A stretch of 64,000 nucleotides of DNA from an uncultured Prevotella sp. Its GTDB lineage: Bacteria > Bacteroidota > Bacteroidia > Bacteroidales > Bacteroidaceae. Position numbers and translations under genes: made by a program. Below are positions 24,338 through 33,618 of this stretch, one piece after another. The stretch lies in assembly GCA_900316565.1 (NCBI GenBank), contig ONDK01000002.1, positions 1 to 64,000 of the forward strand, in the 5' to 3' direction. Below the pieces are notes generated by a model, which saw nothing but the letters and a program-made list of their open reading frames with translations, did not search any database and had not been told where the DNA came from. Positions within the stretch are counted from its first letter, which is position 1. Each line of letters opens with the position of its first letter.

Positions 24338-26062
24338 TTATTTAAGTAAAGTGTAAACTTTTGCAGAGCCGCCCTTAACATTTATAGTGCTGTATGGCTC
24401 GGAAGGGAAGACAATATTTGTCATAGCCATCTTGCCGTCAGCATCGAATGCCTCAATACTGCTCTTGTCGATAAATAGCTGCAGGGTTTTGATCTTACCG
24501 CGAGTAGGAGCCTTTGTAACAGAAGCAAAATCATTGCTGAAACTAGTGTCGCCACTCTTGGTTCTGTCCATAGTGAACGTCTCATTAGAGGCATTGTAGG
24601 TCATCACTACGCGCTCTCCCTTATGGTTCGACAGGACGATGACCGTCTTGCCATGCATCTGCACATCAATCCTGCAAGCCGGTGTCAGGGACTTCTGTGC
24701 TTTCCTGGAGAAAGCCTCCAGCACCTCTGGGGACGGCTTCACGCTGACATAGCCTGTATCCTTGTACTCGAAGTAGTCCAGGTCGCGGGGAATACCATCT
24801 GCTGAGCGGTACTGCTTCGTAGGAACCTGGTTGGCATACTGCCAGTTACTCATCCAAGGCAGTGCGACATGCCTGCCGTCAGGAGCGTTAGAGAAAGTAA
24901 CAGTGGCATAGTGGTCCTTGCCCCAGTCCATCCATTTTGTAACTGCAGGCTCTGAATCACAGATGAACTTGTGTCCATCAAAAGAACCGGTGAAATATTG
25001 AGTAGCCGATCCGCCGAACGGACCACCGGGATTGATGTTGCAGACAAGAATCCACTTTCCACTCTTTGTCTTTATCAGATCCGGGCATTCCCAGACTCCA
25101 TCGTGGCAACCATAGCCCTCGCCGAAGTCGCTTTCGAACGCCCAGTCGCGAAGATTCGATGATGAGAATATCTTCATGTGCTGTTTCTCTGATACTATCA
25201 GTATCCATTTCTTGCCCTCATCGTACCAGAACATGTTTGGATCACGGAAGTCAGAAATGTTAGACACCAGTACCGGATTGTCCTCATACTTCTTGAAAGT
25301 CATTCCGTTGTCGGTGCTGACAGCCATAGACTGCTTTTGAGCCTTTCCGGCAGAAGTATAGTATGCAATGATGGCACCAGGACCGAAACCGGCTGTGTTG
25401 TTGACATCAACGACCGAAGAGCCACTGAAGATTGTACCCAGAGCATCGGGAACAATTGCCTCGCCCTCGAACTTCCAGTGAATAAGGTCGGTACTTGTAG
25501 AATGTCCCCAAGACATGTTCTCCCACTGTGAGCCATAGGGATTGTACTGAAAGTACAGGTGCCAGACGCCATCCTTGTAGAACATTCCATTAGGGTCGTT
25601 CATCCAACCATAGACAGGCGTATGGTGAAACTCCGGACGGAACTTTTCTCTGTTTGTCGTGTCAAACTTGTCAGAAGTCTTGACAAGCTTCCACGCTGCG
25701 AAATCAGACGTTGACGACTTGCTTGCAGAGTTAGCGACATCTCCACGGTTAACACTGATGTCCAGGACTACATTACCCTTTCCGAACCGCTGAACATCCA
25801 ACGGCACATAGTAGTCGGCCTTGTTAACAGCCAGCCGCACATTCAGATACTGCACCAAGTTATTATCCTTGATAACACTTATATGGTCGTTTTCCTGGCT
25901 TTCCTCTACCGGCAGTAAGAGATACTTCTTGTCAGTTGGGACACGCATCATAACATGATTGTCGCTCAGGACCTGAGCTTTCAACGCTTGCGCGTTGACA
26001 GTAGCTGTACTTGCCATGCCCAATGCAATGGACAAGACTATATTTGACAATATTGATCTCAT
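24338..26062 (-). CDS. GH32 fructan hydrolase
   Basis: 574 residues: a signal peptide cut near NAQA (no lipobox, so periplasmic by prediction), a beta-rich N-terminal domain of about residues 26-130 as in Bacteroidetes GH32 enzymes, a five-bladed propeller (about 138-460) and a C-terminal beta sandwich. The catalytic triad is complete: nucleophile Asp156 in WMNDPNG, Asp274 in FRDPN and acid/base Glu325 in WECPDL. It cleaves beta-fructosyl bonds of levan, inulin or oligosaccharides; linkage and exo or endo mode cannot be told from sequence alone. It begins six bases after susD. Confidence 0.93.
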   Translation of the reverse strand: MRSILSNIVLSIALGMASTATVNAQALKAQVLSDNHVMMRVPTDKKYLLLPVEESQENDHISVIKDNNLVQYLNVRLAVNKADYYVPLDVQRFGKGNVVLDISVNRGDVANSASKSSTSDFAAWKLVKTSDKFDTTNREKFRPEFHHTPVYGWMNDPNGMFYKDGVWHLYFQYNPYGSQWENMSWGHSTSTDLIHWKFEGEAIVPDALGTIFSGSSVVDVNNTAGFGPGAIIAYYTSAGKAQKQSMAVSTDNGMTFKKYEDNPVLVSNISDFRDPNMFWYDEGKKWILIVSEKQHMKIFSSSNLRDWAFESDFGEGYGCHDGVWECPDLIKTKSGKWILVCNINPGGPFGGSATQYFTGSFDGHKFICDSEPAVTKWMDWGKDHYATVTFSNAPDGRHVALPWMSNWQYANQVPTKQYRSADGIPRDLDYFEYKDTGYVSVKPSPEVLEAFSRKAQKSLTPACRIDVQMHGKTVIVLSNHKGERVVMTYNASNETFTMDRTKSGDTSFSNDFASVTKAPTRGKIKTLQLFIDKSSIEAFDADGKMAMTNIVFPSEPYSTINVKGGSAKVYTLLK

Positions 26063-26068
26063 AGCGAT

Positions 26069-27802
26069 TTAGTAACCTTTATTCTGTGTGTAAAGACCTG
26101 GGATGTAATAAAGCTGGTTGTAAGGTATCGGGAAGTACTCGTTCTTTCCGCTTGTGAAGTGTGCATCCTTATAATACTGAGCGTATGTCTGCCCATTATA
26201 AGAATCCTTAGCCTCACGTTTGAAGTACGAGTTCAGAGTTGTAGAGAGCAGTCCCCAACGACGAAGGTCGAAGAAGCGCTCGTGCTCCTGTCCCATCTCA
26301 AGCCGGCGTTCCCAGCGCAGGCATTTGCGTGCTGTTTCCTTATTCTGGAAGTACGACTCCGGATAGAGTTTTATCTCGCACTGGTCGGCAGCGTATTCGA
26401 TGTGTTTCTTTATCGAGTTAGCTGCGCGCTGGCGTATGTCGTTGATTATTGTGCGTGCTTCTTGTAGCCGTCCCAGTTCGATGAGAGCCTCAGCACGGTC
26501 GAGCATTGACTCCGTATAGCGTATGACATATTCGTTCATTGCGAAGGCCTGCCATGGGCTATTGTAGGTCTCGCCCTTACTGCGCTGCGGCACACACTTC
26601 ATGTCAGTGTAATAGCCATAAGTGTTCGGTGTGCGCGAGTTAGCGGTAGTAAGTGTATATTCCTTGTCGTACTTGTAAGGGAATGTCGGCATACCTACTG
26701 TATGGAACAACCGTGGGTCCCACTTCTGTGTTGTCGGCTGTCCGTTGACAGGATGGTCGTTGGAAGCATCGTAGTCATCGAACTCTGGCAGTCCGTCGCG
26801 AGTCTTGAACGCATTGACGAAGTCCTGTGATGGTTTCTGGAAGTCCCATCCGCATGACCATATTCCCCATACGCCGTTCAGAGTATTCGACCAGTTGGCG
26901 CGTCCGAATTTTGTATGGTCATCATTATAGTCTGATGCCTGCACGGCAAATACGGATTCCTTGCTGTTGTCGTACTCCGGAAGGAAGATGTCTCCATAGT
27001 CCTCAAGGTATCCATACTGTGAGTTTGCCACCACATCAGTGTAGTCGACAACCTTCTGCATGTAGTCTTTGTTTATGAAGTTCACTCCTGTGGCATCCTC
27101 ATATCCGTTGCCCCAAGCACGCTCCAGATAGCACTTTGCAAGATAAGCGGCAGCAGCCACTTTGTTTACGCGTCCTCCATCTTTCTGCTTCTCCGGCAGT
27201 GTGTTATAGGCATCCTCGAAGTCTGCGATGATTTTGTCCCAAAGCTCATCACTTGTAAGTGCGTCATTGCGTGTCTGTTCCTGAGTGTTGTTCTTGTACA
27301 CTTCCTCATCAATCCAAGGCACCTTGTTGAAGACCATCTTCAGTTTAAAGTAGAAGTTGGCACGCAGGAACCTTACCTCGGCAATGCGCTGCTTTGTAGT
27401 TTCCTCGCCGAGTTTGTCGTTGCCATATTCTTGCAGCGAGAGGATAGCCCTGTTACAACGTGAGATAGCGCAATAGAGTCTGTACCACAGCTCGTCAAGA
27501 TGTCCCAAAGTTGGAGTGAGCGTTGAGAACACCTCTACTGAATGATACTCCGTATCAGTGGTTCCCGAGCCACCCTTTAAGCAGTCGTCAGAAGCCAAGT
27601 CGCCATAAGGCCACAGATTGAAAGGATACGTGTACCAGCAGTCGCCGAGCATGGCATATGCGCTTGTTACCATCCCTTCCGGGTCGCTAAAAGCTTTGTC
27701 CTCATCAACTACAGCTGTCGGCTTGTAGTCGAGGTAATCGTCGCAGCCTGCGAAAGCCAGGCACAGGCATATTGATATAATTGAAATGAAAAACCTTTTC
27801 AT
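26069..27802 (-). CDS. SusD/RagB family outer-membrane glycan-binding lipoprotein
   Basis: 577 residues with lipobox Cys20 (LAFAGCDDYLDYKP). The SusD-like helical TPR scaffold and N-terminal domain are recognisable (DELWYRLYCAISRCNRAI, AEVRFLRANFYFKL), as is the C-terminal RWERRLEMGQEHERFFDLRRWG segment. It forms the lid of the SusCD importer and binds glycan at the surface. It follows susC after 42 bases. Fructan is inferred as substrate from GH32 and fructokinase nearby. Confidence 0.95.
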   Translation of the reverse strand: MKRFFISIISICLCLAFAGCDDYLDYKPTAVVDEDKAFSDPEGMVTSAYAMLGDCWYTYPFNLWPYGDLASDDCLKGGSGTTDTEYHSVEVFSTLTPTLGHLDELWYRLYCAISRCNRAILSLQEYGNDKLGEETTKQRIAEVRFLRANFYFKLKMVFNKVPWIDEEVYKNNTQEQTRNDALTSDELWDKIIADFEDAYNTLPEKQKDGGRVNKVAAAAYLAKCYLERAWGNGYEDATGVNFINKDYMQKVVDYTDVVANSQYGYLEDYGDIFLPEYDNSKESVFAVQASDYNDDHTKFGRANWSNTLNGVWGIWSCGWDFQKPSQDFVNAFKTRDGLPEFDDYDASNDHPVNGQPTTQKWDPRLFHTVGMPTFPYKYDKEYTLTTANSRTPNTYGYYTDMKCVPQRSKGETYNSPWQAFAMNEYVIRYTESMLDRAEALIELGRLQEARTIINDIRQRAANSIKKHIEYAADQCEIKLYPESYFQNKETARKCLRWERRLEMGQEHERFFDLRRWGLLSTTLNSYFKREAKDSYNGQTYAQYYKDAHFTSGKNEYFPIPYNQLYYIPGLYTQNKGY

Positions 27803-27844
27803 AGTTTTGTCTCTTGAATGTATAGTTGTAATTATTTGGGATGA

Positions 27845-30800
27845 TTAGAAACCAATCTGCAGTCCGAATGACAGCGAAGAAGCCAGAGGATAGTTCCAGT
27901 TGGGGTTTTCAGGGTCTGAACATGTCAGGCTGCTGCTCTTTATCGTCAGCAGGTTTTGTCCGGAGACATAGACACGAGCCTTTGTAAGCAAGAGTTTTTT
28001 CAGCAATGAAGCCGGAAGGTTGTAACCCAACTGTAATGTACGGAGTTTGAGATAAGAGCCATTCTCAACGAAGTATGATGACACACGTCCCTCGTCGGCT
28101 GTATTGTTTGTTGTCAGAGCCGGAATTGTGGAACCTGTATTGTCTGTTGTCCATGCACCGAGGAGACGGCTTCCCTTGTTAGAGCCTGCATCGGTGATAC
28201 TCCAGAAATCAGTCTGGAACTTCTGGTTGTTATACACATCCACATCAGCCACTCCCTGCCAGAACATTGTAAGGTCGAAGTTCTTGTAGGTCAGTCCAAT
28301 GTTAAGTCCGTATGAGAATGCCGGTACTGGGTCCAGAATCCATGTCTGGTCTTTCTCGTTAATCACACCGTTATCATCCAAGTCCTTGTATTTCAGTCCT
28401 CCTACACGAGCGTTAGGCTGTCCGGAGGCAGCAACCTCATCCTGGTTCTGGAACAGTCCGTCGGCAACGTATCCTACGACAGAGCCATAAGGCTTCTTTG
28501 CCTGCACGAGGTTCTGAGTAGTAGTGTGAGCGTAAGAGCCCGTAGCACTTGACGGCAGACTTGTCACTTTATTGCGATAGAAGTCCAGGTTGCCGTTGAT
28601 GTCAAGTCCGAGTCCGCATTCCAGGGTTTTTCTGTATCCCAAGGTGAACTCCATACCCCAGTCGCGCAGTGAAGGACCGTTCGACCACTGGTTTCCTCCC
28701 TCTCCCATCACAGCAATATATGCAGGATTGATGAGCATGTCGTCTATGTTCTTTATATATGCGTCGATAGTTCCGTAAAGACTGTAATTAAACAATGAGT
28801 AGTCGAGACCGATGTTGTATTGTGTTGTTGTTTCCCATTTCAAATTGTCGTTGCCAGTCTGTGTAGCCCGGTATCCTGATGGGAATGTGCCTGATCCCTG
28901 CAGATAGAGGTCATAGGCTGTAGACGTAACGCGGTCCAGGCCGTAATCGGTGACATACAGTCCAAAGTGAGCATTATTATCAATGCCCTGGTTACCGGTC
29001 TTACCCCATGAGAGTCTCAGCTTTGCATCGTTGAGCCACTTTTTGTCAAGTAACTGTGAGAATCTGAATCCGAGCGAAGCTGCCGGGAAGTTACCCCAGC
29101 GGTGGTTCTTTCCGAATCGCGAGCTACCGTCATGTCGTAATGTGAACGATGCAAGCAGGAGGTCGTCGTAGTTATAATCGATTTTTCCGAAGAAAGAAGC
29201 CAGACGGTATCCGAACTTTGCTCCGCTGTTACTCATTGTTCCTGTTGCAGCATTAGGCCACATGTAGTTGACATCCTCAAGAGCATATCCCTCAGAATAA
29301 GCCTGGAAGTCTACGACGCTCTGCTTGTTTATCTCTGATCCCAAGAGTACATTAAAGTGATGTACTTTACTCAAGTCGAAGAGATAGTTAAGAGTGTTCG
29401 ACCATGTGTAGTTTGTGTTGTTTGTCTGTCCGAGCGTGGTCTTAGCTATATCGTTTTTTACAATATCAGAATAGAAAGTGTGTGTGAGTGCATTGATGAA
29501 TGACGTAGTATAGTCAACACCAAAATTAGAGCGGAAGGTCAGTCCCTTCAAAGGTTTGATGTCTACATAGGCATTGCCGAAGAGATGCCAGTAATCGAGG
29601 TGATTGTCCTTGTTATGATAGAGCTCGCGCAGAGGGTTCTGTCTGTCGCTCATTCCGCCGACAGGACCAGCGAATGTAGTTCCATCCTCCTCATATACCG
29701 GCACTGTCGGAGACATTTTCAGTGCGTTCTCCATAGGTGCGCAATCAACTTGCTTGTTGTACGTAACTGTGAAGTTCTCACCGACAGATACCACCTTATT
29801 AATAATAAATGAAGTGTTCAGGCGTGCAGAAAGGCTTTGGAAATTAGTGTACTTAAGAATACCCTTATTGTCTTTATAACCTATTGAGAAGAGTGCTGTC
29901 GATTTGTCAGTAGCATGTGATACAGCTACATTGTAGTTCTGTGAAAATCCTGTACGTGATATAGCGTCCACCCAGTCAGTATCCGACAGGCGCATGGTAC
30001 GCTTACTGTTGATGTATCCATCATAAAGTCCGTTGACAGTATAGTCAACGTACTGGCTAGTAGCTGGGTTCCAGGCACGAATGCCGAAGCCCTCGGTTGC
30101 ATTGAGATTGAGTCCATAGTTGCTGGCGTAAGCCACAGGGTCCAGTCCGTCATTAAGTGCGGCCTGTGCCATAGCTGTTGCATAACCCTTTGAGTCGAGC
30201 AGTTTCATCTTCGACTGCGATGTGTAGAATTGAGCGGTAAGATTAGTGGTGAAGTCCACATCGACTTTTTTGTCGCTCTTCTTTCCATGTTTTGTCGTGA
30301 TGATAATGACACCATTGGCAGCACGGCTACCATATATAGACGCCGAGGCAGCATCCTTGAGCACCTGCATGCTCTCAATGTCGTTGCTGTTAAGTGTATT
30401 GATGCCTCCGGTCATTGGCACGCCGTCCACAATATAAAGAGGATCCTGAGAAGAGTTGAAAGAACCGATACCGCGTATTCTCACCGTAGCTGTACCACTC
30501 GGTGAGCCAGTATCCGTAATAGTCATTCCGGCTACCTTTCCCTGAAGGGCCTTCATAGGGTCAGCGTCAGGCGATGTAGTAATGCCTTCCGTCTTTACCA
30601 CAGATACAGCTCCTGTAAGGTCGGCCTTACGCTGAACCTGATAACCAGTAACGACGACCTCGTTAAGGTCGTTGTCAGTTTCAAGCAGTTTTACCTTCAT
30701 GTCTTGTGCAGCTGTCAACTCCTGACTGGCATAGCCAACATAAGAGAAGACAATCTTCGAACCCTCTGGGGCAGTGAAGGAGAAGTTTCCGTCAAGGTCG

Positions 30801-30967
30801 GTAATGGCACCATTACTCGTACCCTTCTGAATTACTGATGCTCCTATAATCGGCTCACCAGACTTGTCGACAACTGTACCAGTTACAGTAATGTTGTTTT
30901 GGGCTGTTGCCGTTACAGCAATCATGAATGTCATGATGCTAAGCAGTAGAAATCTTAAATGTTTCAT
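27845..30967 (-). CDS. SusC/RagA family TonB-linked outer-membrane transporter
   Basis: 1040 residues: signal peptide (cut near TATAQ), a carboxypeptidase-like regulatory domain (about 25-105, ITVTGTVVDKSGEPIIGASV), a plug domain (about 115-225) and a 22-strand barrel ending in SLSFGLQIGF with terminal Phe. It imports fructan fragments using TonB energy. It has no STN signalling domain, as expected for a locus run by a hybrid two-component regulator. A possible -7 box (TATTTTTG, 31012-31019) has no good -33 partner, fitting activator dependence. Confidence 0.95.
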   Translation of the reverse strand: MKHLRFLLLSIMTFMIAVTATAQNNITVTGTVVDKSGEPIIGASVIQKGTSNGAITDLDGNFSFTAPEGSKIVFSYVGYASQELTAAQDMKVKLLETDNDLNEVVVTGYQVQRKADLTGAVSVVKTEGITTSPDADPMKALQGKVAGMTITDTGSPSGTATVRIRGIGSFNSSQDPLYIVDGVPMTGGINTLNSNDIESMQVLKDAASASIYGSRAANGVIIITTKHGKKSDKKVDVDFTTNLTAQFYTSQSKMKLLDSKGYATAMAQAALNDGLDPVAYASNYGLNLNATEGFGIRAWNPATSQYVDYTVNGLYDGYINSKRTMRLSDTDWVDAISRTGFSQNYNVAVSHATDKSTALFSIGYKDNKGILKYTNFQSLSARLNTSFIINKVVSVGENFTVTYNKQVDCAPMENALKMSPTVPVYEEDGTTFAGPVGGMSDRQNPLRELYHNKDNHLDYWHLFGNAYVDIKPLKGLTFRSNFGVDYTTSFINALTHTFYSDIVKNDIAKTTLGQTNNTNYTWSNTLNYLFDLSKVHHFNVLLGSEINKQSVVDFQAYSEGYALEDVNYMWPNAATGTMSNSGAKFGYRLASFFGKIDYNYDDLLLASFTLRHDGSSRFGKNHRWGNFPAASLGFRFSQLLDKKWLNDAKLRLSWGKTGNQGIDNNAHFGLYVTDYGLDRVTSTAYDLYLQGSGTFPSGYRATQTGNDNLKWETTTQYNIGLDYSLFNYSLYGTIDAYIKNIDDMLINPAYIAVMGEGGNQWSNGPSLRDWGMEFTLGYRKTLECGLGLDINGNLDFYRNKVTSLPSSATGSYAHTTTQNLVQAKKPYGSVVGYVADGLFQNQDEVAASGQPNARVGGLKYKDLDDNGVINEKDQTWILDPVPAFSYGLNIGLTYKNFDLTMFWQGVADVDVYNNQKFQTDFWSITDAGSNKGSRLLGAWTTDNTGSTIPALTTNNTADEGRVSSYFVENGSYLKLRTLQLGYNLPASLLKKLLLTKARVYVSGQNLLTIKSSSLTCSDPENPNWNYPLASSLSFGLQIGF

Positions 30968-31283
30968 GCCTACAGTTTTTAGTGCTAGTTAGATTTTAGA
31001 AAAATGTGTTGCAAAAATATAAAGGAAAAAGGCAGAGGCATTCAAGAAATCGTTCAAGTCCTAATAAATTTGTTACATGAAACAATTTTTTAACCTAATG
31101 TATCAATATTACAGACGAAACAGGAGCCATAATAAGGACAAAAGCCTGGAATAGAGTTTTCAGGTTTTGTTATTACGATATAAATACAATAACAATAAAA
31201 TAAACAATCACTAGTCGTCTCCAGACAGAGCGGAACGACCTTCTATAGAATTAAAATTCTGGAGGAGCAACAGTAGCGATTAT
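30968..31283. other. Intergenic region between regulator and susC
   Basis: Contains the candidate susC -7 box TATTTTTG (31012-31019, minus strand). The rest is AT-rich. I see no gene and no convincing terminator for the regulator gene. Regulator binding sites would be expected here but none can be pinned down. Confidence 0.5.
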
Positions 31284-33488
31284 TTATTTCTTTATTTCTG
31301 TAGGATATTTACCAAACTGTTTTTTGAAGCATGTGGTGAAATATCCCGGGGAACTGAATCCGACGGCATATGCGATTTCCGAAATTGTCCAGTCGGTAGT
31401 CTTCAGTAGCGTATATGCCTTCTGCAACCTCATCTGCCGGAGCAACTCTATCGGTGAGAGCCCAGTGAGTGCCTTCACCTTTCTATACAGCTGTACACGG
31501 CTTATTCCCAGCCCGGCACCGATATCGTCCATTTTCATATTACTGTTGTCGAGGTTTTTCTGCATCAGTTCTTTCAATCGTTCAATAAAGGTCCGGTCAG
31601 GTGCACTCAGTTTTTCCGTCTCCACCTGCGCCATCACGGAACGGTCGTCGAAGAGATGCTTCAGCTGTCGCCGTGATTTCAGAAGATTGTCTATTCTCGC
31701 CAAAAGCAATTGTGAACTGAAAGGCTTTGTCATATAAGCATCAGCGCCACTGTCCAGCCCTTCCAGCTGCTGACTCTCAGTACTCCGGGCAGTCAGCAAT
31801 ATAACAGGTATATGAGAAGTCATCGGTTCCTCCTTAATCTTCCGGCAGAACGACAGTCCGTCCATAACCGGCATCATGACATCGCTGACAATCAAGTCCG
31901 GCACCGACTCATTAGCGATAGAAAGGCCATTGGCACCATCGCTAGCCTCAATGACATAATACTTGTCTGCCAAGAGGGTACGCAGATAGCGTCGCATATC
32001 AGCATTGTCGTCTACTATCAGTATTGTCGGGAATCCCTTCTTGTTCTCATTGACAAGCATCTCCACCCTGGCATCCATGGCATCAGCATCCGAGTTTTTG
32101 CTCTCCGTTTCCGTTACGGCATTGGCATCATCAACGACAGGAGGTTTTTCGTTCCGGAAGTTCAGTACGTCATATACAATTCTCGACAACTGTTCGACGT
32201 TCCGGCTGAGTATGTCAACGAAAGAGCGGTCGTTTGGGCTTAGTTCTTTACTCTTAGAGAGTTGTTTCAGCGGTCCCTCTATCAGCGTCAACGGAGTGCG
32301 GAGCTGATGGCGTGCGTTGGTGTAGAACAGTGTCTGCTCCCTGTTCAGCCGTTTTTCCTTTCTGTTTATTCTGCGTACTATTACCACCATCCGCCAAAAA
32401 AGCACCAGTGCGACAACAAGTAAGACTATAGCAACTCCACTCATGATAATAAGCGTGCGCTGAGAGTTGTAAAGTCCAAAGAGATTCTCGAGTTTATCCT
32501 GTAGTATCAGCAAGTCCTGGCTTCTCTGAACCATCTCCTCACTGCTCTGCATAATGATAGGAGCATTATCCGGAGTTACAATAACGCTCCTCATTATATT
32601 CTCCCTCTTATAGGGTTTCTTCTGCAATATGTCCAAAGCGAGACGTACGATTTGCTCTCCGTGTGTAGGATATATATACGTACCTGCGAGAATGCCCTTC
32701 TCCACAGCTTCTATGCCATTGCCCTTTCCTGGCAGTCCGTCGACGCCCAGGAAGCGTATGTCCTTGGCAACGCCAGCATCAACGGCAGCCTTCCTGGCGT
32801 TGAATGCGGCAAGGTCGCTGTGGCAGAAAACAATATCCGGTGTTGGATGGCTCTTTAGGTATGCCGCCATGGTTTTGTAACTGTCCTCGCTGGTCCAGTC
32901 AGTATTCACATAACTGTATGATATGCCATTAGCCTTAGCCAGAACAGAAGAAAATCCCCTATGCCGGTCTATTGCCGGAGAAGACGCGGAGCCACCTGTA
33001 ATCTCCAGTATCCGCGGAACATGGTCGTAGTTTCTCTCCTGTATTATTGCCAATGCATAATGAGCCATAGCAGTACCCGCAGCGATATTGTCACCGCCTA
33101 TATAAGCTGTAAAGTCATTGGTATCAGCCTTGCGGTCGAACAGGATTACAGGAATTCCGCGCTGCCGTGCGCGTACTATTGCCGGAACGACATCCTCGTA
33201 TCCATTAGGTGCCACTACAAGCAAATCGATTCCGGAGGCAACCAGGCTGTCTATCTGACGCAGTTGCAGTGCTGAATTGCCATCGGCATTGGTAATGTCG
33301 ACATCTACTACATTATTATATAGATGCTGTGCAGAAATCATCTCCCTGTTTACTTTCTCACGCCAAGCTCCTCCCACACATTCGGAAAATCCTATGCGGT
33401 ATCTGTTGTCATTGTCGCTGGAACAAGCCGTTGTCAAGACACATGAGAATATTATAAGGTAGAAGATGATTTTTGCAGTATACCTCAT
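31284..33488 (-). CDS. Hybrid two-component regulator (fructose-sensing type) lacking a kinase ATPase domain
   Basis: 734 residues. An N-terminal signal or anchor (Cys22 could be lipidated) precedes a periplasmic-binding-protein type 1 sensor (about 30-310), a membrane helix (346-366), a HisKA-like helix pair with His394 in NARHQLRTPLTLIEGP, then only about 45 linker residues before a receiver domain (487-605: Asp493/494, phospho-Asp536 in SDVMMP, Lys588) and an AraC-type DNA-binding domain (634-732). N, G1 and G2 boxes of HATPase_c are absent. The sensor type matches known fructose-responsive regulators. Promoter: TTTG 33536-33539, 19 bases, TATCTTTG 33509-33516. Confidence 0.9.
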   Translation of the reverse strand: MRYTAKIIFYLIIFSCVLTTACSSDNDNRYRIGFSECVGGAWREKVNREMISAQHLYNNVVDVDITNADGNSALQLRQIDSLVASGIDLLVVAPNGYEDVVPAIVRARQRGIPVILFDRKADTNDFTAYIGGDNIAAGTAMAHYALAIIQERNYDHVPRILEITGGSASSPAIDRHRGFSSVLAKANGISYSYVNTDWTSEDSYKTMAAYLKSHPTPDIVFCHSDLAAFNARKAAVDAGVAKDIRFLGVDGLPGKGNGIEAVEKGILAGTYIYPTHGEQIVRLALDILQKKPYKRENIMRSVIVTPDNAPIIMQSSEEMVQRSQDLLILQDKLENLFGLYNSQRTLIIMSGVAIVLLVVALVLFWRMVVIVRRINRKEKRLNREQTLFYTNARHQLRTPLTLIEGPLKQLSKSKELSPNDRSFVDILSRNVEQLSRIVYDVLNFRNEKPPVVDDANAVTETESKNSDADAMDARVEMLVNENKKGFPTILIVDDNADMRRYLRTLLADKYYVIEASDGANGLSIANESVPDLIVSDVMMPVMDGLSFCRKIKEEPMTSHIPVILLTARSTESQQLEGLDSGADAYMTKPFSSQLLLARIDNLLKSRRQLKHLFDDRSVMAQVETEKLSAPDRTFIERLKELMQKNLDNSNMKMDDIGAGLGISRVQLYRKVKALTGLSPIELLRQMRLQKAYTLLKTTDWTISEIAYAVGFSSPGYFTTCFKKQFGKYPTEIKK

Positions 33489-33508
33489 TTTCTATGATAT
33501 TTACAGCG

Positions 33509-33539
33509 CAAAGATAAATATTTTTTTTGATAGAACAAA
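33509..33539 (-). promoter_or_regulatory. Promoter of the fructan regulator
   Basis: On the minus strand, TTTG (33536-33539), 19-base spacer, TATCTTTG (33509-33516). The predicted leader before the ATG at 33488 is about 15 bases. A full consensus suggests constitutive expression. Confidence 0.75.
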
Positions 33540-33566
33540 GTCAAGAGCAAGACATTAGAGATAAAA

Positions 33567-33598
33567 AATCCCCGATTGCAGAAAAACAATCGGGGATT
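33567..33598 (-). terminator. secDF terminator
   Basis: A 12-bp perfect stem (aatccccgattg with caatcggggatt) followed on the minus strand by a T run. It lies just past the secDF stop at 33619. Confidence 0.9.
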
Positions 33599-33618
33599 GA
33601 TATTATTTGTTACAAATA

